From assembly GCF_937888285.1 (NCBI RefSeq), contig NZ_CALART010000008.1:62001-126000 (forward strand): a DNA stretch of 64,000 nucleotides, in the 5' to 3' direction. Position 1 is the first letter of the stretch, and every line of letters begins with the position of its first letter. Below are positions 10,650 through 18,239 of the stretch, piece by piece. The notes under the pieces were generated by a model, which had not been told where the DNA came from, did not search any database, and was given only the letters and a program-made list of their open reading frames with translations. The stretch comes from an uncultured Aquimonas sp. (GTDB taxonomy: Bacteria > Pseudomonadota > Gammaproteobacteria > Xanthomonadales > Xanthomonadaceae). Made by a program: the position numbers and the translations under genes.

Positions 10650-10922
10650 GTGACGCCCCACGTGTCGAGCATCGCGCTCTCCACCCGCCCCGACTACGGC
10701 AGCCGCGCCAGCCAGCAGCAGGCCATCCTGCGCAGCTATGCCGGCAACCGCGCCGAGGCCGCGGCCGAACCCGTGCGCACCACCGACACCGCTCGACCCG
10801 GCGGCGGCCATGCGCCCGAGGCCGAGGACGGCAGCGTGCTCAGCTACCTCAAGGCCGGCCGCAGCCTGCGTCTGAGTCTGGCCGGTGAGCCGCTCGGCCG
10901 GGGTCTCGACATTCGCGTCTGA
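10650..10922 (+). CDS. Small protein of unknown function
   Basis: 90 residues from GTG 10650; GTG at 10662 is an alternative start. I do not recognise it. Codon use is strongly GC3-biased like the neighbouring genes, which supports real coding. The protein is polar, with a central Glu/Pro/Gly-rich part and a C-terminal helix-like stretch (SYLKAGRSLRLSLAG). No signal peptide, membrane helix or cysteine. It stands alone between the argS operon and tRNA-Arg. Confidence 0.5.
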   Translation: MTPHVSSIALSTRPDYGSRASQQQAILRSYAGNRAEAAAEPVRTTDTARPGGGHAPEAEDGSVLSYLKAGRSLRLSLAGEPLGRGLDIRV

Positions 10923-10991
10923 GGCCGCCCGCTACCGGAAGCCGGCCGCGAAGACCTCGAACCACCAGCGCAGCGCGCGCAAACCGCGTGG

Positions 10992-10997
10992 TATCCT
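10992..10997 (+). promoter_or_regulatory. Probable tRNA promoter -10 (TATCCT)
   Basis: TATCCT is followed by a GC-rich discriminator (GCGCCCCCCG), the pattern of stringently controlled stable-RNA promoters. It lies 54 nt before the truncated tRNA copy and 184 nt before the intact tRNA. Confidence 0.4.
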
Positions 10998-11050
10998 GCG
11001 CCCCCCGCGACGGCAGGCTCGCCACGCCGCGGACACCAGCAACACACAAC

Positions 11051-11090
11051 GCGCCTGTAGCTCAGCCGGATAGAGTAGTGGCTTCCGAAG
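11051..11090 (+). pseudogene. Truncated tRNA-Arg(CCG), 5' half only
   Basis: Forty bases identical to the first 40 of the intact tRNA at 11181: acceptor 5' strand, D arm, anticodon stem 5' strand and whole anticodon loop. The three bases before it (AAC) also match. After base 40 the sequence diverges completely. The tRNA part GAGTAGTG (11073-11080) is mirrored by CACTACTC at 11092-11099, so a long hairpin replaces the cloverleaf. It cannot make a functional tRNA. Confidence 0.85.
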
Positions 11091-11099
11091 ACACTACTC
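11073..11099 (+). repeat. Perfect inverted repeat spanning the tRNA-half junction
   Basis: Arms GAGTAGTG and CACTACTC (8 bp) enclose an 11-nt spacer in which CTT and AAG can also pair. One arm is tRNA sequence and the other is non-tRNA sequence beyond the break. Confidence 0.7.
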
Positions 11100-11180
11100 A
11101 GGCAGCCGAAGCGCGAGGTGGAGAGGCACAGCGGCTTTACTCTAAAGGGTGAGGCCGGGAAGGAAAAAGCTTTACAAAAC

Positions 11181-11257
11181 GCGCCTGTAGCTCAGCCGGA
11201 TAGAGTAGTGGCTTCCGAAGCCATTGGTCGGGGGTTCGAATCCCTCCAGGCGCGCCA
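11181..11257 (+). tRNA. tRNA-Arg (anticodon CCG)
   Basis: 77 nt including an encoded CCA. Acceptor stem GCGCCTG/CAGGCGC with discriminator G; D stem GCTC/GAGT; anticodon stem GTGGC/GCCAT with loop TTCCGAA (anticodon CCG, reads CGG); T arm with loop TTCGAAT. All stems pair, with G-U at a few positions. It is the left neighbour of the restriction-modification island, a classical integration site type. Confidence 0.97.
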
Positions 11258-11682
11258 TTTTCCCTGTGACAGATCTGTGCCCTGGGTGTGCCGAACACCT
11301 GCAACCACCCTCCCCCGCTTTGAGTAAAGGCAGATCTGCCTGCCTTTCGCTGGCATCCGACGTGTCGCATTTCGCGGACGCTGAGCTCACCCTCAAGCGC
11401 GTGATCTCTCCTACAGCGCGGCGAGCCCTTGGTCTGCGGCCAGCCCCATCGATCCCTCCTCCCGGCGCGCGCTCCACGCGGCCGGAAAATTGGCGCGGTA
11501 GCCCTTGGCCTAAGCATGACCCAAGGCACTCGTTGTGCAGGACAATCGCAGGCGGCGCTTGCTGGCTGCGCCACCGTGTGTAGCTGTTGTGGAACGCAGT
11601 CGATCTCGCACGGTGAGACCTGGCGCAACCAGCGTTGCCCATTACCGTTCCCGCCCGCATGGGCTGCCCAAGGATGTGCTTG
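11258..11682. other. Gap between tRNA-Arg and hsdM, no gene
   Basis: No supported reading frame. Codon bias is weak and base composition less GC-rich than around it, in keeping with an island boundary. It contains a 12-bp perfect palindrome GGCAGATCTGCC (11329-11340). The hsd promoter is presumably here, but I could not place a clear -35/-10 pair. Confidence 0.5.
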
Positions 11683-14214
11683 ATGCCCCTGACCCTTCCC
11701 CAGCTTGAGCGTCATCTGTTCAAGGCCGCCGACATCCTGCGCGGCAAGATGGACGCCTCCGAGTTCAAGGAATACATCTTTGGAATGCTGTTCCTGAAGC
11801 GCTGCTCCGACGTCTTCGACCAGCGCCAGGAGGAAGTCATCAAGCTGCAGATCGAGGCCGGCCACAGCAAGCTGCAGGCCGAGATCACTGCCGAGAACCC
11901 GCGTTGGTACAAGAAGGAAGGCAGCTTCTGGGTGCCCAGCCAGTCGCGCTACCTGACCCTGGTCAACGAAGCTCACCAGAACGTCGGCGATCACCTCAAC
12001 AAGGCGCTGTCCGGCATCGAGAGCGACAACGTCAGTCTGGATGGCGTGCTGGAGCACATCGACTTCACCCGCAAGGTCGGCCAGAGCAAGATCCCCGACA
12101 TCAAGCTGCGTCAGCTGATCACCCACTTCGGCCTCTACCGCCTGCGCAACGAGGACTTCGAGTTCCCCGACCTGCTGGGCGCCGCCTACGAGTACCTGAT
12201 CGGCGAATTTGCGGACTCCGCCGGCAAGAAGGGCGGCGAATTCTACACGCCGCGCTCAGTGGTGCGGATGATGGTGCGACTGATCAAACCCGAGCAGCGA
12301 CACGCCATCTACGACCCCTGCTGCGGCTCCGGCGGCATGCTGATCGCGGCCAAGGAGTACATCGACGAGCACGGCGAAGACGGCCGCAAGGCCAACCTGT
12401 TCGGGCAGGAGTTCAACGGAACGGTGTGGTCCATCGCCAAGATGAACATGCTGCTGCATGGCATCAGCACCGCCAACCTGCAGAACGAGGACACCCTGGC
12501 CGAGCCGCAGCATGTCGAGGGCGGCGAGCTGCGGCGCTTCGACCGCGTGATCACCAATCCGCCGTTCTCGATCAACTGGGGCAACGCGGAGAAGAACGCA
12601 GACGGCACGCCGGCCTGGGCGCCCAGATTCCCCGAGCGCTTCCGCTTCGGCCAGGTGCCACTGGGCGCCAAGAAGGCCGACCTGATGTTCCTGCAGCACA
12701 TGATCGCGGTGACGCACGACGGCGGCCTGATCGCCACCGTCATGCCCCACGGCGTGCTGTTCCGCGGCGGCGAAGAGCGCGTCATCCGCGCCGGCATGAT
12801 CGAGAGCGACCTGCTTGAAGCGGTGATCGGGGTCGCCCCCAACCTGTTCTACGGCACCGGCATTCCGGCCTGCATCCTGGTGCTCCGCCAGCAGGTGCAG
12901 AACGGCGCGCAGCGGGTCAGCGGCAAACCGCCGGAGCGCCAGGGCAAGGTGCTCTTCATCAATGCCGACCGCGAGTTCTTCGAGGGCCGCGCCCAGAACC
13001 ACCTGCTGCCCGAACACATCGAAAAGATCATCACCGCCTTCGACGAGTTCCGCGCCATCGAAGGCTTCTCGGCCATCGTTGATACGGCCACGCTGAAGGC
13101 CAACGACTACAACCTCAACATCCGCCGCTACGCCGACAACGCCCCGCCGCCGGAGCCGCACGACGTACGCGCCCATCTGGTCGGCGGCGTGCCCCAAGCC
13201 GAAGTGGCAGCCAAGGCCGCGCTGTTCCGGGCCCACGGCCTGGACCCGCTTGATCTGTTCCAAGCCCGTGGTTCCGGCGAAGGCGGGAATCCAGACCCGC
13301 GCGACGCCAACTACTTCGACTTCAGGCCCGAGCTGACGCAGCGCCAGCACCTCAAGCCGGCCATCGAAAGCAACCCCGGCCTCCTTGCCAAAGAGGCAGC
13401 CCTCCGCGCCGCCTTTGAGCAGTGGTGGGTGGCGCACAGCTCGCGCATCGTCGCGCTGGCCGGTGAGGCGGACAGCCCTGCCCGCCTTGTCGCCCTGCGC
13501 GCCGACCTGTTGACCAGCTTCAGCGGAGCCCTGGAAGGCGTCGGCCTGCTGGACCCTTTCCAGGTGCGCGGCATCGTCGCCGGCTTCTGGTACCAGACCA
13601 AGTACGACGTGCTCACCCTGATGGCGCGCGGCGCCCAGGGCGTCATGGACGCCTGGCGCACCAGCATCGTCACCGCGCTCGACGACAAGGCCAGCAAGGA
13701 CAGCCCGCTGGAACATCGGCTGGTCCGATTCCTGATGAGCGACTTTGTCGAGGCCATCAACGCGCTGGAAGCCAAGAAGGCCGAGCTGGACGGCCGGATC
13801 AAGGCCGCCAGCCCCAAGGATTCGGACGGCGAGGAAGGCGAAGCCGCCGAAGCCTTGGAAGAGGACGCCGAGGACGAGAACGCGGTTGACGAAGCCCAGC
13901 TCAAGGCCTGGAAGAAGGAGCTCAGCGCCCTGAAGAAGCAGCTCAAGGCAAAGCAGGAGAGCTTCACCGCGCACCTGAACGCTGCGGTGGATGAGCTCTC
14001 AGCCGAACAGGCCGCCGAACTGCTGCTGACCATCCTGCACCACGACATGCGCGCGATCGTCGAGCGCTATGTCGCCGCGCAGCGCAAGGCGATCGTTGCC
14101 GCGTTCGAAAACTGGTGGGACAAGTACCGAGTGACGCTGACCGAGATCGAGGGCAAGCGCGAAGCGGCGGCGCAGGCGCTGCAGGGGTTCTTGAGGGGAT
14201 TGCGGTATGTCTGA
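11683..14214 (+). CDS. hsdM: Type I restriction-modification system, methyltransferase subunit
   Basis: N6-adenine methyltransferase subunit, which with HsdS methylates and with HsdR cleaves DNA. 843 residues, longer than the usual 500 or so. The N-terminal HsdM bundle begins at LPQLERHLF; GEFYTPR (about 186-192) leads into SAM motif I DPCCGSGG (about 211-218) and catalytic NPPF (292-295). Residues about 560 to 843 are an extra C-terminal region with an acidic segment (about 715-750) and a Lys/Glu-rich coiled coil, as in long HsdM forms. ATG 11683 is chosen because AAGGA sits 9 nt upstream. A REP-like repeat lies in frame at codons about 529-538. It overlaps hsdS by 8 nt. Confidence 0.94.
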   Translation: MPLTLPQLERHLFKAADILRGKMDASEFKEYIFGMLFLKRCSDVFDQRQEEVIKLQIEAGHSKLQAEITAENPRWYKKEGSFWVPSQSRYLTLVNEAHQNVGDHLNKALSGIESDNVSLDGVLEHIDFTRKVGQSKIPDIKLRQLITHFGLYRLRNEDFEFPDLLGAAYEYLIGEFADSAGKKGGEFYTPRSVVRMMVRLIKPEQRHAIYDPCCGSGGMLIAAKEYIDEHGEDGRKANLFGQEFNGTVWSIAKMNMLLHGISTANLQNEDTLAEPQHVEGGELRRFDRVITNPPFSINWGNAEKNADGTPAWAPRFPERFRFGQVPLGAKKADLMFLQHMIAVTHDGGLIATVMPHGVLFRGGEERVIRAGMIESDLLEAVIGVAPNLFYGTGIPACILVLRQQVQNGAQRVSGKPPERQGKVLFINADREFFEGRAQNHLLPEHIEKIITAFDEFRAIEGFSAIVDTATLKANDYNLNIRRYADNAPPPEPHDVRAHLVGGVPQAEVAAKAALFRAHGLDPLDLFQARGSGEGGNPDPRDANYFDFRPELTQRQHLKPAIESNPGLLAKEAALRAAFEQWWVAHSSRIVALAGEADSPARLVALRADLLTSFSGALEGVGLLDPFQVRGIVAGFWYQTKYDVLTLMARGAQGVMDAWRTSIVTALDDKASKDSPLEHRLVRFLMSDFVEAINALEAKKAELDGRIKAASPKDSDGEEGEAAEALEEDAEDENAVDEAQLKAWKKELSALKKQLKAKQESFTAHLNAAVDELSAEQAAELLLTILHHDMRAIVERYVAAQRKAIVAAFENWWDKYRVTLTEIEGKREAAAQALQGFLRGLRYV
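13269..13297 (+). repeat. Dispersed-repeat fragment inside hsdM
   Basis: TTCCGGCGAAGGCGGGAA followed by TCCAGAC has the form of the widespread intergenic repeat built on TTCCCGCGAAAGCGGGAATCCAG. It is in frame inside hsdM, encoding SGEGGNPD, at the junction between the methyltransferase core and the C-terminal extension. Confidence 0.55.
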
Positions 14215-15517
14215 ATGGCCCGAACTAAGCATCTCGGAGCTCGCCACAATCGAGATTGGCGGCACGCCATCGCGGGCAATTCCCGCGTTCTGGGCTGAGA
14301 AGCCCAGTGGCTACCCTTGGATCTCAATTGCCGACCTGAAGGGGAAGTACGTTTCCAATACCAAGGAGCACATCACCTCCCTTGGAGTGAGATCCAGCAA
14401 CGTCAAGCTCATTCCCGATCGGACTACGGTGATGAGCTTCAAGCTGACCGTTGGCCGTACTGCGATCACGGCGACGGAGATGTATTGCAACGAAGCAATC
14501 GCTATCTTTCAACCGAAGGATGGGCGGCTAGATGCTAGTTGGCTCTACCACGCACTACCGCGGGCAGCGGGCAGCGTCGTGACAGACACCGCAGTAAAGG
14601 GAGTGACCCTCAACAAGGCCAAGATGGCAGCGATGTCGTTGCGGCTACCGCCTCCAGCTGAACAAGCCAGTATCGCCCACGTCCTCGATACCCTCGACAC
14701 CGCCATCCACGAAACCGAGGCACTCATCGCCAAGCTCGAAGGCGTCAAGCAAGGTCTGCTGCACGACCTGCTGACCCGCGGCATCGACGCCAACGGCGAA
14801 TTGCGCCCACTCCAACCCGAGGCGCCGCATCTCTACAAGCCGTCGCCGCTGGGGTGGATTCCCAACGAATGGGACAGCAAGCAGCTTGCAGATTTGCTTG
14901 GTAACTTCGACCCAGCGATGCGTTCAGGCCCCTTCGGAAGTGCGCTGTTGAAGCAGGAGTTGGTTGACGCTGGAGTCCCACTGCTGGGAATCGACAATGT
15001 GCACGCAGAGCACTTCGTGGCGAACTACACACGCTTCGTGACCCACCGCAAGTTTTCTCAACTCGCACGCTATGCGGTTCGCCCAGGTGATCTGATGATT
15101 ACCATCATGGGTACTGTCGGGAGGTGCTGCCTAGTACCGAATGATGTCGGACTAGCTCTATCGTCTAAGCACACGTGGACGTTGTCTCTGAACCGGGAAG
15201 CCTACTCCCCCTTCCTCGCGATGCTGCAGATCAACTACTCACCGTGGGTCTTAAGACACTTCGATAGCGATCAGCAAGGGGGCACGATGGCGGCTATTCG
15301 ATCCGAGACCTTGAGAGCTGTTCGACTACCAGTCCCGCCGCGTAACGAACAAGACCTGATGGAAGAGCGCCTCCGTGAGGTTGGGTCACGAATCGAGTTG
15401 GAAGCTGCTTATCTCTCAAAGCTTGAGCTGGAGAAGACCGGCCTGATGGACGACCTCCTCACAGGCCGCGTCCGCGTCACGCCCCTGCTGGCCATCGAAT
15501 CCGAAGGGAGCGCCTGA
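14207..15517 (+). CDS. hsdS: Type I restriction-modification system, specificity subunit
   Basis: DNA-recognition subunit, 436 residues. Two target-recognition domains (about 5-150 and 215-385) are separated by a conserved helix (KLEGVKQGLLHDLLTRGI, about 173-190) and followed by a matching C-terminal helix (LEKTGLMDDLLTGRVRV, about 407-423); the two helices repeat the KxGLLxDLLTGR theme. Its recognition domains are clearly less GC-rich than the neighbouring genes, as expected for HsdS exchange. The start overlaps the hsdM stop by 8 nt. The recognition sequence cannot be read from the protein. Confidence 0.94.
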   Translation: MSEWPELSISELATIEIGGTPSRAIPAFWAEKPSGYPWISIADLKGKYVSNTKEHITSLGVRSSNVKLIPDRTTVMSFKLTVGRTAITATEMYCNEAIAIFQPKDGRLDASWLYHALPRAAGSVVTDTAVKGVTLNKAKMAAMSLRLPPPAEQASIAHVLDTLDTAIHETEALIAKLEGVKQGLLHDLLTRGIDANGELRPLQPEAPHLYKPSPLGWIPNEWDSKQLADLLGNFDPAMRSGPFGSALLKQELVDAGVPLLGIDNVHAEHFVANYTRFVTHRKFSQLARYAVRPGDLMITIMGTVGRCCLVPNDVGLALSSKHTWTLSLNREAYSPFLAMLQINYSPWVLRHFDSDQQGGTMAAIRSETLRAVRLPVPPRNEQDLMEERLREVGSRIELEAAYLSKLELEKTGLMDDLLTGRVRVTPLLAIESEGSA

Positions 15518-15519
15518 GC

Positions 15520-17328
15520 ATGCGCCTGCTGCATTACATCGAGATCGAGAACTTCAAGCGCTTCGGCGACAGGCAACGGATCGAGCTGGACCATCCTGCG
15601 GTGCTGATCGGCCCCAACAACTGCGGCAAGACGAGCGCCATCCAGGCGCTCGCGCTGTGGTCGCAGGCGGTGCGCACCTGGTACGACGTGCGCAAGGCCT
15701 CCTCTGCCAAGGAGCGCACGGCCACTTCTCTGAACCGACTGAACATCGTGGCGGTGCCGGTCACGCGCACGCGCTTTTTCTGGCACAACACCCAGGTGCG
15801 CAAAGCCAACACCGACATACCCATGGTGCTGAGCGTAGGGGTGACATATCGGGGGCAGGTGCACACCTTGCCGATGCGCTTTCGCAGCCAGGGCGATGAG
15901 CTGGTGTACTGCACGCCGGACGAGTCGGTCATCGGTGATCTTGAGCTGATTCGCCACGCCGCCAGCCTGCGGGTGGAACTGCTCTACCCCATGTCCGGAT
16001 TGGACATGGAGGAGCCCATTCTCCAGCCGGGCCGGGTGGACGTTCTGCTGGGGCAGGGCCGCACGGCCGACGTGCTGCGCAATCTGTGCCTCGCGGTGGC
16101 AAAGTCATCCGTGGATGACTGGGCGCGCGTGAGCCAGCTGATCCGGCGTCTGTTCAATGTGACCTTAGGCGAGCCCGAGGAGACTGCCCGCGGCACCATC
16201 GCACTGAGCTACCGCCAGCCAGGGGTCAAGGAGGCGCTTGATATCTCGTCTGCAGGGCGCGGCATGCTGCAGATGCTGCTGGTCTTCGCCTATCTGTACT
16301 CGCACAAGGGCAGCGTGCTGCTGGTGGACGAGCCGGATGCGCACCTGGAGATCCTTCGGCAGAAGCAGGTGTACGTACTGCTGCGCGACATCGCCAGCGA
16401 AAACGGCTCGCAGGTGGTGATGGTCACGCACTCCGAAGTGATCCTCGACGAAGCGCTGGATACCAACCTGACTCTGCTGCTGGAAGGCCGCGCCGACGAT
16501 CTCGCCAAGAAGCAGGACATCCGCAACAGCCTGAAGCACTTCGGTGCAGACCATTACGTCAAGGCGCGCGAGCGCGGCTACGTGTTCTATGTGGAGGGCG
16601 GCACCGACGTAGACATGCTGCGCGGACTGGCTGAGCGTCTGCAGCACCCGGTGGCCACGCTCTGGGACGAGCGCATCAACAGCTTCTATGTGCAGAACAA
16701 CTACCCGCTGCAGGATCTGGACGCCGAACTCGAGCGCGTGGAGGGCGGCTTTGGCCTGACCCCCCGTGAGCACTTCAAGGGGCTGCGCACTCTGCTGCCC
16801 GAGCTGAAGGGCTTGGCCATCCTGGATAACGATGGCCTCAGCCGTCAGGACAGCGACGAAGGCGCGCTACGGATTCGCTACTGGCGCCGCTACGAGGCGG
16901 AGAACTACTTCATTACGCCCGAGCTGTTGCGCGATTACGCCTACCGGCAGTACCCGGCCGACGACCTGTTCACTCAACACGCCCGCGACGAGGTGGATCA
17001 GGCACTGGCTGAAACGCTGCGTGACGAGGTGTTTGGTGGCAGCCAGGCGGACTACGACACCTGGGCCACCTCCCCCACCGATGCGGCCCGCCTGATCTGG
17101 GAGGCGCGAACCGAGCGGCGCAAGCTCAGCACCTTGGCTGAATCATTCTTTCGCCGCCTGGCGCAGCGGCTGGGCGGTGCCATGCTGCTGAGAAAGGGCG
17201 AACTGCACCGCCTGATCCCGCATGCACAGCTTTCCGCCGCTGCGGAGTCGGAGGTCCGCGCCAAGCTGGACTTGCTCCAACGTCTGTTCGAGCAGGCACG
17301 GAGCCATGATGAGATTGAGCGGACTTGA
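15520..17328 (+). CDS. OLD-like AAA ATPase with TOPRIM-type C-terminal domain
   Basis: 602 residues. An ABC-type AAA ATPase head has Walker A GPNNCGKT (31-38), a signature-like SSAGRGMLQ stretch and Walker B LLVDEPDAHLE (about 268-278). The C-terminal half has VEGGTDVD (Glu359) and ILDNDG (Asp436, Asp438), which match the Glu and DxD of TOPRIM nucleases. This is the architecture of OLD-family nucleases, the group that includes Gabija GajA. ATP-gated DNA cleavage is therefore plausible. It starts 2 nt after the hsdS stop. No UvrD-like GajB partner is nearby, so it is more likely an R-linked accessory gene of the type I locus than Gabija. Confidence 0.82.
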   Translation: MRLLHYIEIENFKRFGDRQRIELDHPAVLIGPNNCGKTSAIQALALWSQAVRTWYDVRKASSAKERTATSLNRLNIVAVPVTRTRFFWHNTQVRKANTDIPMVLSVGVTYRGQVHTLPMRFRSQGDELVYCTPDESVIGDLELIRHAASLRVELLYPMSGLDMEEPILQPGRVDVLLGQGRTADVLRNLCLAVAKSSVDDWARVSQLIRRLFNVTLGEPEETARGTIALSYRQPGVKEALDISSAGRGMLQMLLVFAYLYSHKGSVLLVDEPDAHLEILRQKQVYVLLRDIASENGSQVVMVTHSEVILDEALDTNLTLLLEGRADDLAKKQDIRNSLKHFGADHYVKARERGYVFYVEGGTDVDMLRGLAERLQHPVATLWDERINSFYVQNNYPLQDLDAELERVEGGFGLTPREHFKGLRTLLPELKGLAILDNDGLSRQDSDEGALRIRYWRRYEAENYFITPELLRDYAYRQYPADDLFTQHARDEVDQALAETLRDEVFGGSQADYDTWATSPTDAARLIWEARTERRKLSTLAESFFRRLAQRLGGAMLLRKGELHRLIPHAQLSAAAESEVRAKLDLLQRLFEQARSHDEIERT

Positions 17329-17394
17329 GCCTCGTCTTCAGCCGACGCTGAAGGCACGGCGTGACTGGGACTTCTGAGCGGGATGAGGGTCGCG

Positions 17395-17946
17395 ATGATC
17401 CAGATCACGGAAGCCAATCTGCTGCAGGCCCAGGCCGAAGCCCTGGTCAACGCGGTCAACTGCGTGGGCTACATGGGCAAGGGCATCGCGCTGCAGTTCA
17501 AGCAGGCATTCCCGGCCAACTTTCGTCAGTACGAATCCGCCTGCAAGGCCGGCGAGGTGCAGCCCGGCCGCATGTTGATCCACGACAACGGCCGCCTGGC
17601 GCTGCCGCACTACATCATCAACTTCCCGACCAAGCGGCACTGGCGGATGCGTTCGCAGCTGGCGGATATCCGCGACGGCTTGGAAGCGCTGGTAGACGAT
17701 GTGCGTCGCCTGGACATCCGCTCGATCGCCGTGCCAGCGCTGGGCTGCGGGCTGGGTGGCCTCGACTGGGAGGGGGTGCGCCCCTTGATCGAGCACGCAT
17801 TTGCGGCGCTTCCTGAGGTGCAGGTTCAGCTCTTCGCCCCCGGGGCCGCGCCCACGGCCAAGAGCTTGCCCGTGCGCAGCGTGCGCGGTTCGCCGGCCAA
17901 AACCACACCGGAGCAGACGGATATGAGCCGATATGAGCTTTTATGA
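17395..17946 (+). CDS. DarG-like macrodomain protein
   Basis: 183 residues. The first 150 or so form a macrodomain with the ADP-ribose-binding sequence NAVNCVGYMGKGIAL (about 19-33) and a second loop ALGCGLGGLDW. This closely resembles the N-terminal domain of DarG, the antitoxin that removes ADP-ribose from DNA. The C-terminal DarG domain that binds the DarT toxin is missing, replaced by a polar tail of about 30 residues, and no DarT gene is in the window. ATG 17395 has GAGGG 5 nt upstream; ATG 17383 is an alternative. It sits between the OLD-like gene and hsdR. Likely role: reversing ADP-ribosylation within the defence island. Confidence 0.85.
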   Translation: MIQITEANLLQAQAEALVNAVNCVGYMGKGIALQFKQAFPANFRQYESACKAGEVQPGRMLIHDNGRLALPHYIINFPTKRHWRMRSQLADIRDGLEALVDDVRRLDIRSIAVPALGCGLGGLDWEGVRPLIEHAFAALPEVQVQLFAPGAAPTAKSLPVRSVRGSPAKTTPEQTDMSRYELL

Positions 17947-17967
17947 GCCGGATATGAGCTCGATATG
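17918..17967 (+). repeat. Short ATATGAGC repeats at the macrodomain gene end
   Basis: ATATGAGC occurs three times, plus a degenerate TTATGAGC and a final ATATGCG, within 50 bp across the end and stop of the macrodomain gene. The last codons (MSRYELL) are encoded by them. The stretch looks like slippage-generated sequence just ahead of the 134-bp duplication. Confidence 0.6.
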
Positions 17968-17971
17968 CGTC

Positions 17972-18239
17972 GCCCCCTCGGGCGAAGCATCGCAGCCGAA
18001 GGGAGCACGCTGACCATGGGCTGGGAGCTTCAGGACGTCGAAAAGCCTTTCATGGCGCAGCTGCAGGCGCTGGGTTGGACCTCAGTGTCAGGCAGCCTGG
18101 ACGAGGCCCCCTCGGGCGAAGCATCGCAGCCGAAGGGAGCACGCTGACCATGGGCTGGGAGCTTCAGGACGTCGAAAAGCCCTTCATGGCTCAGCTGCAG
18201 GCGCTGGGTTGGTCCGAAGTGTCAGGCAGCCTGGACGAG
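17972..18239 (+). repeat. 134-bp tandem duplication covering the hsdR start
   Basis: Bases 17972-18105 and 18106-18239 are direct tandem copies with only a handful of mismatches. Each carries the same ribosome site (GAAGGGAGCACGCTGACC), ATG and first 30 or so codons of hsdR. Copy 2 continues into the full gene; copy 1 runs into copy 2 and stops. Confidence 0.93.
18016..18147 (+). pseudogene. Truncated duplicate of the hsdR N-terminus
   Basis: ATG 18016 with the hsdR ribosome site opens a 43-residue frame whose first 30 residues equal the HsdR N-terminus (MGWELQDVEKPFMAQLQALG); it then reads the duplicated leader in another sense and stops at 18147, 2 nt before the true hsdR ATG. The TGA-cc-ATG spacing allows translational coupling, so it may act as a leader peptide even if the product is useless. 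Confidence 0.75.

Noticed and set aside
11329..11340. Perfect palindrome GGCAGATCTGCC as an operator
   Set aside because: Single occurrence, no promoter elements beside it and no adjacent regulator; a 12-bp palindrome alone is weak evidence.
15520..17328. Gabija system (GajA-GajB)
   Set aside because: The protein has the GajA-like ATPase/TOPRIM plan, but there is no UvrD/Rep-type GajB helicase next to it; the neighbours are hsd genes and a macrodomain gene.
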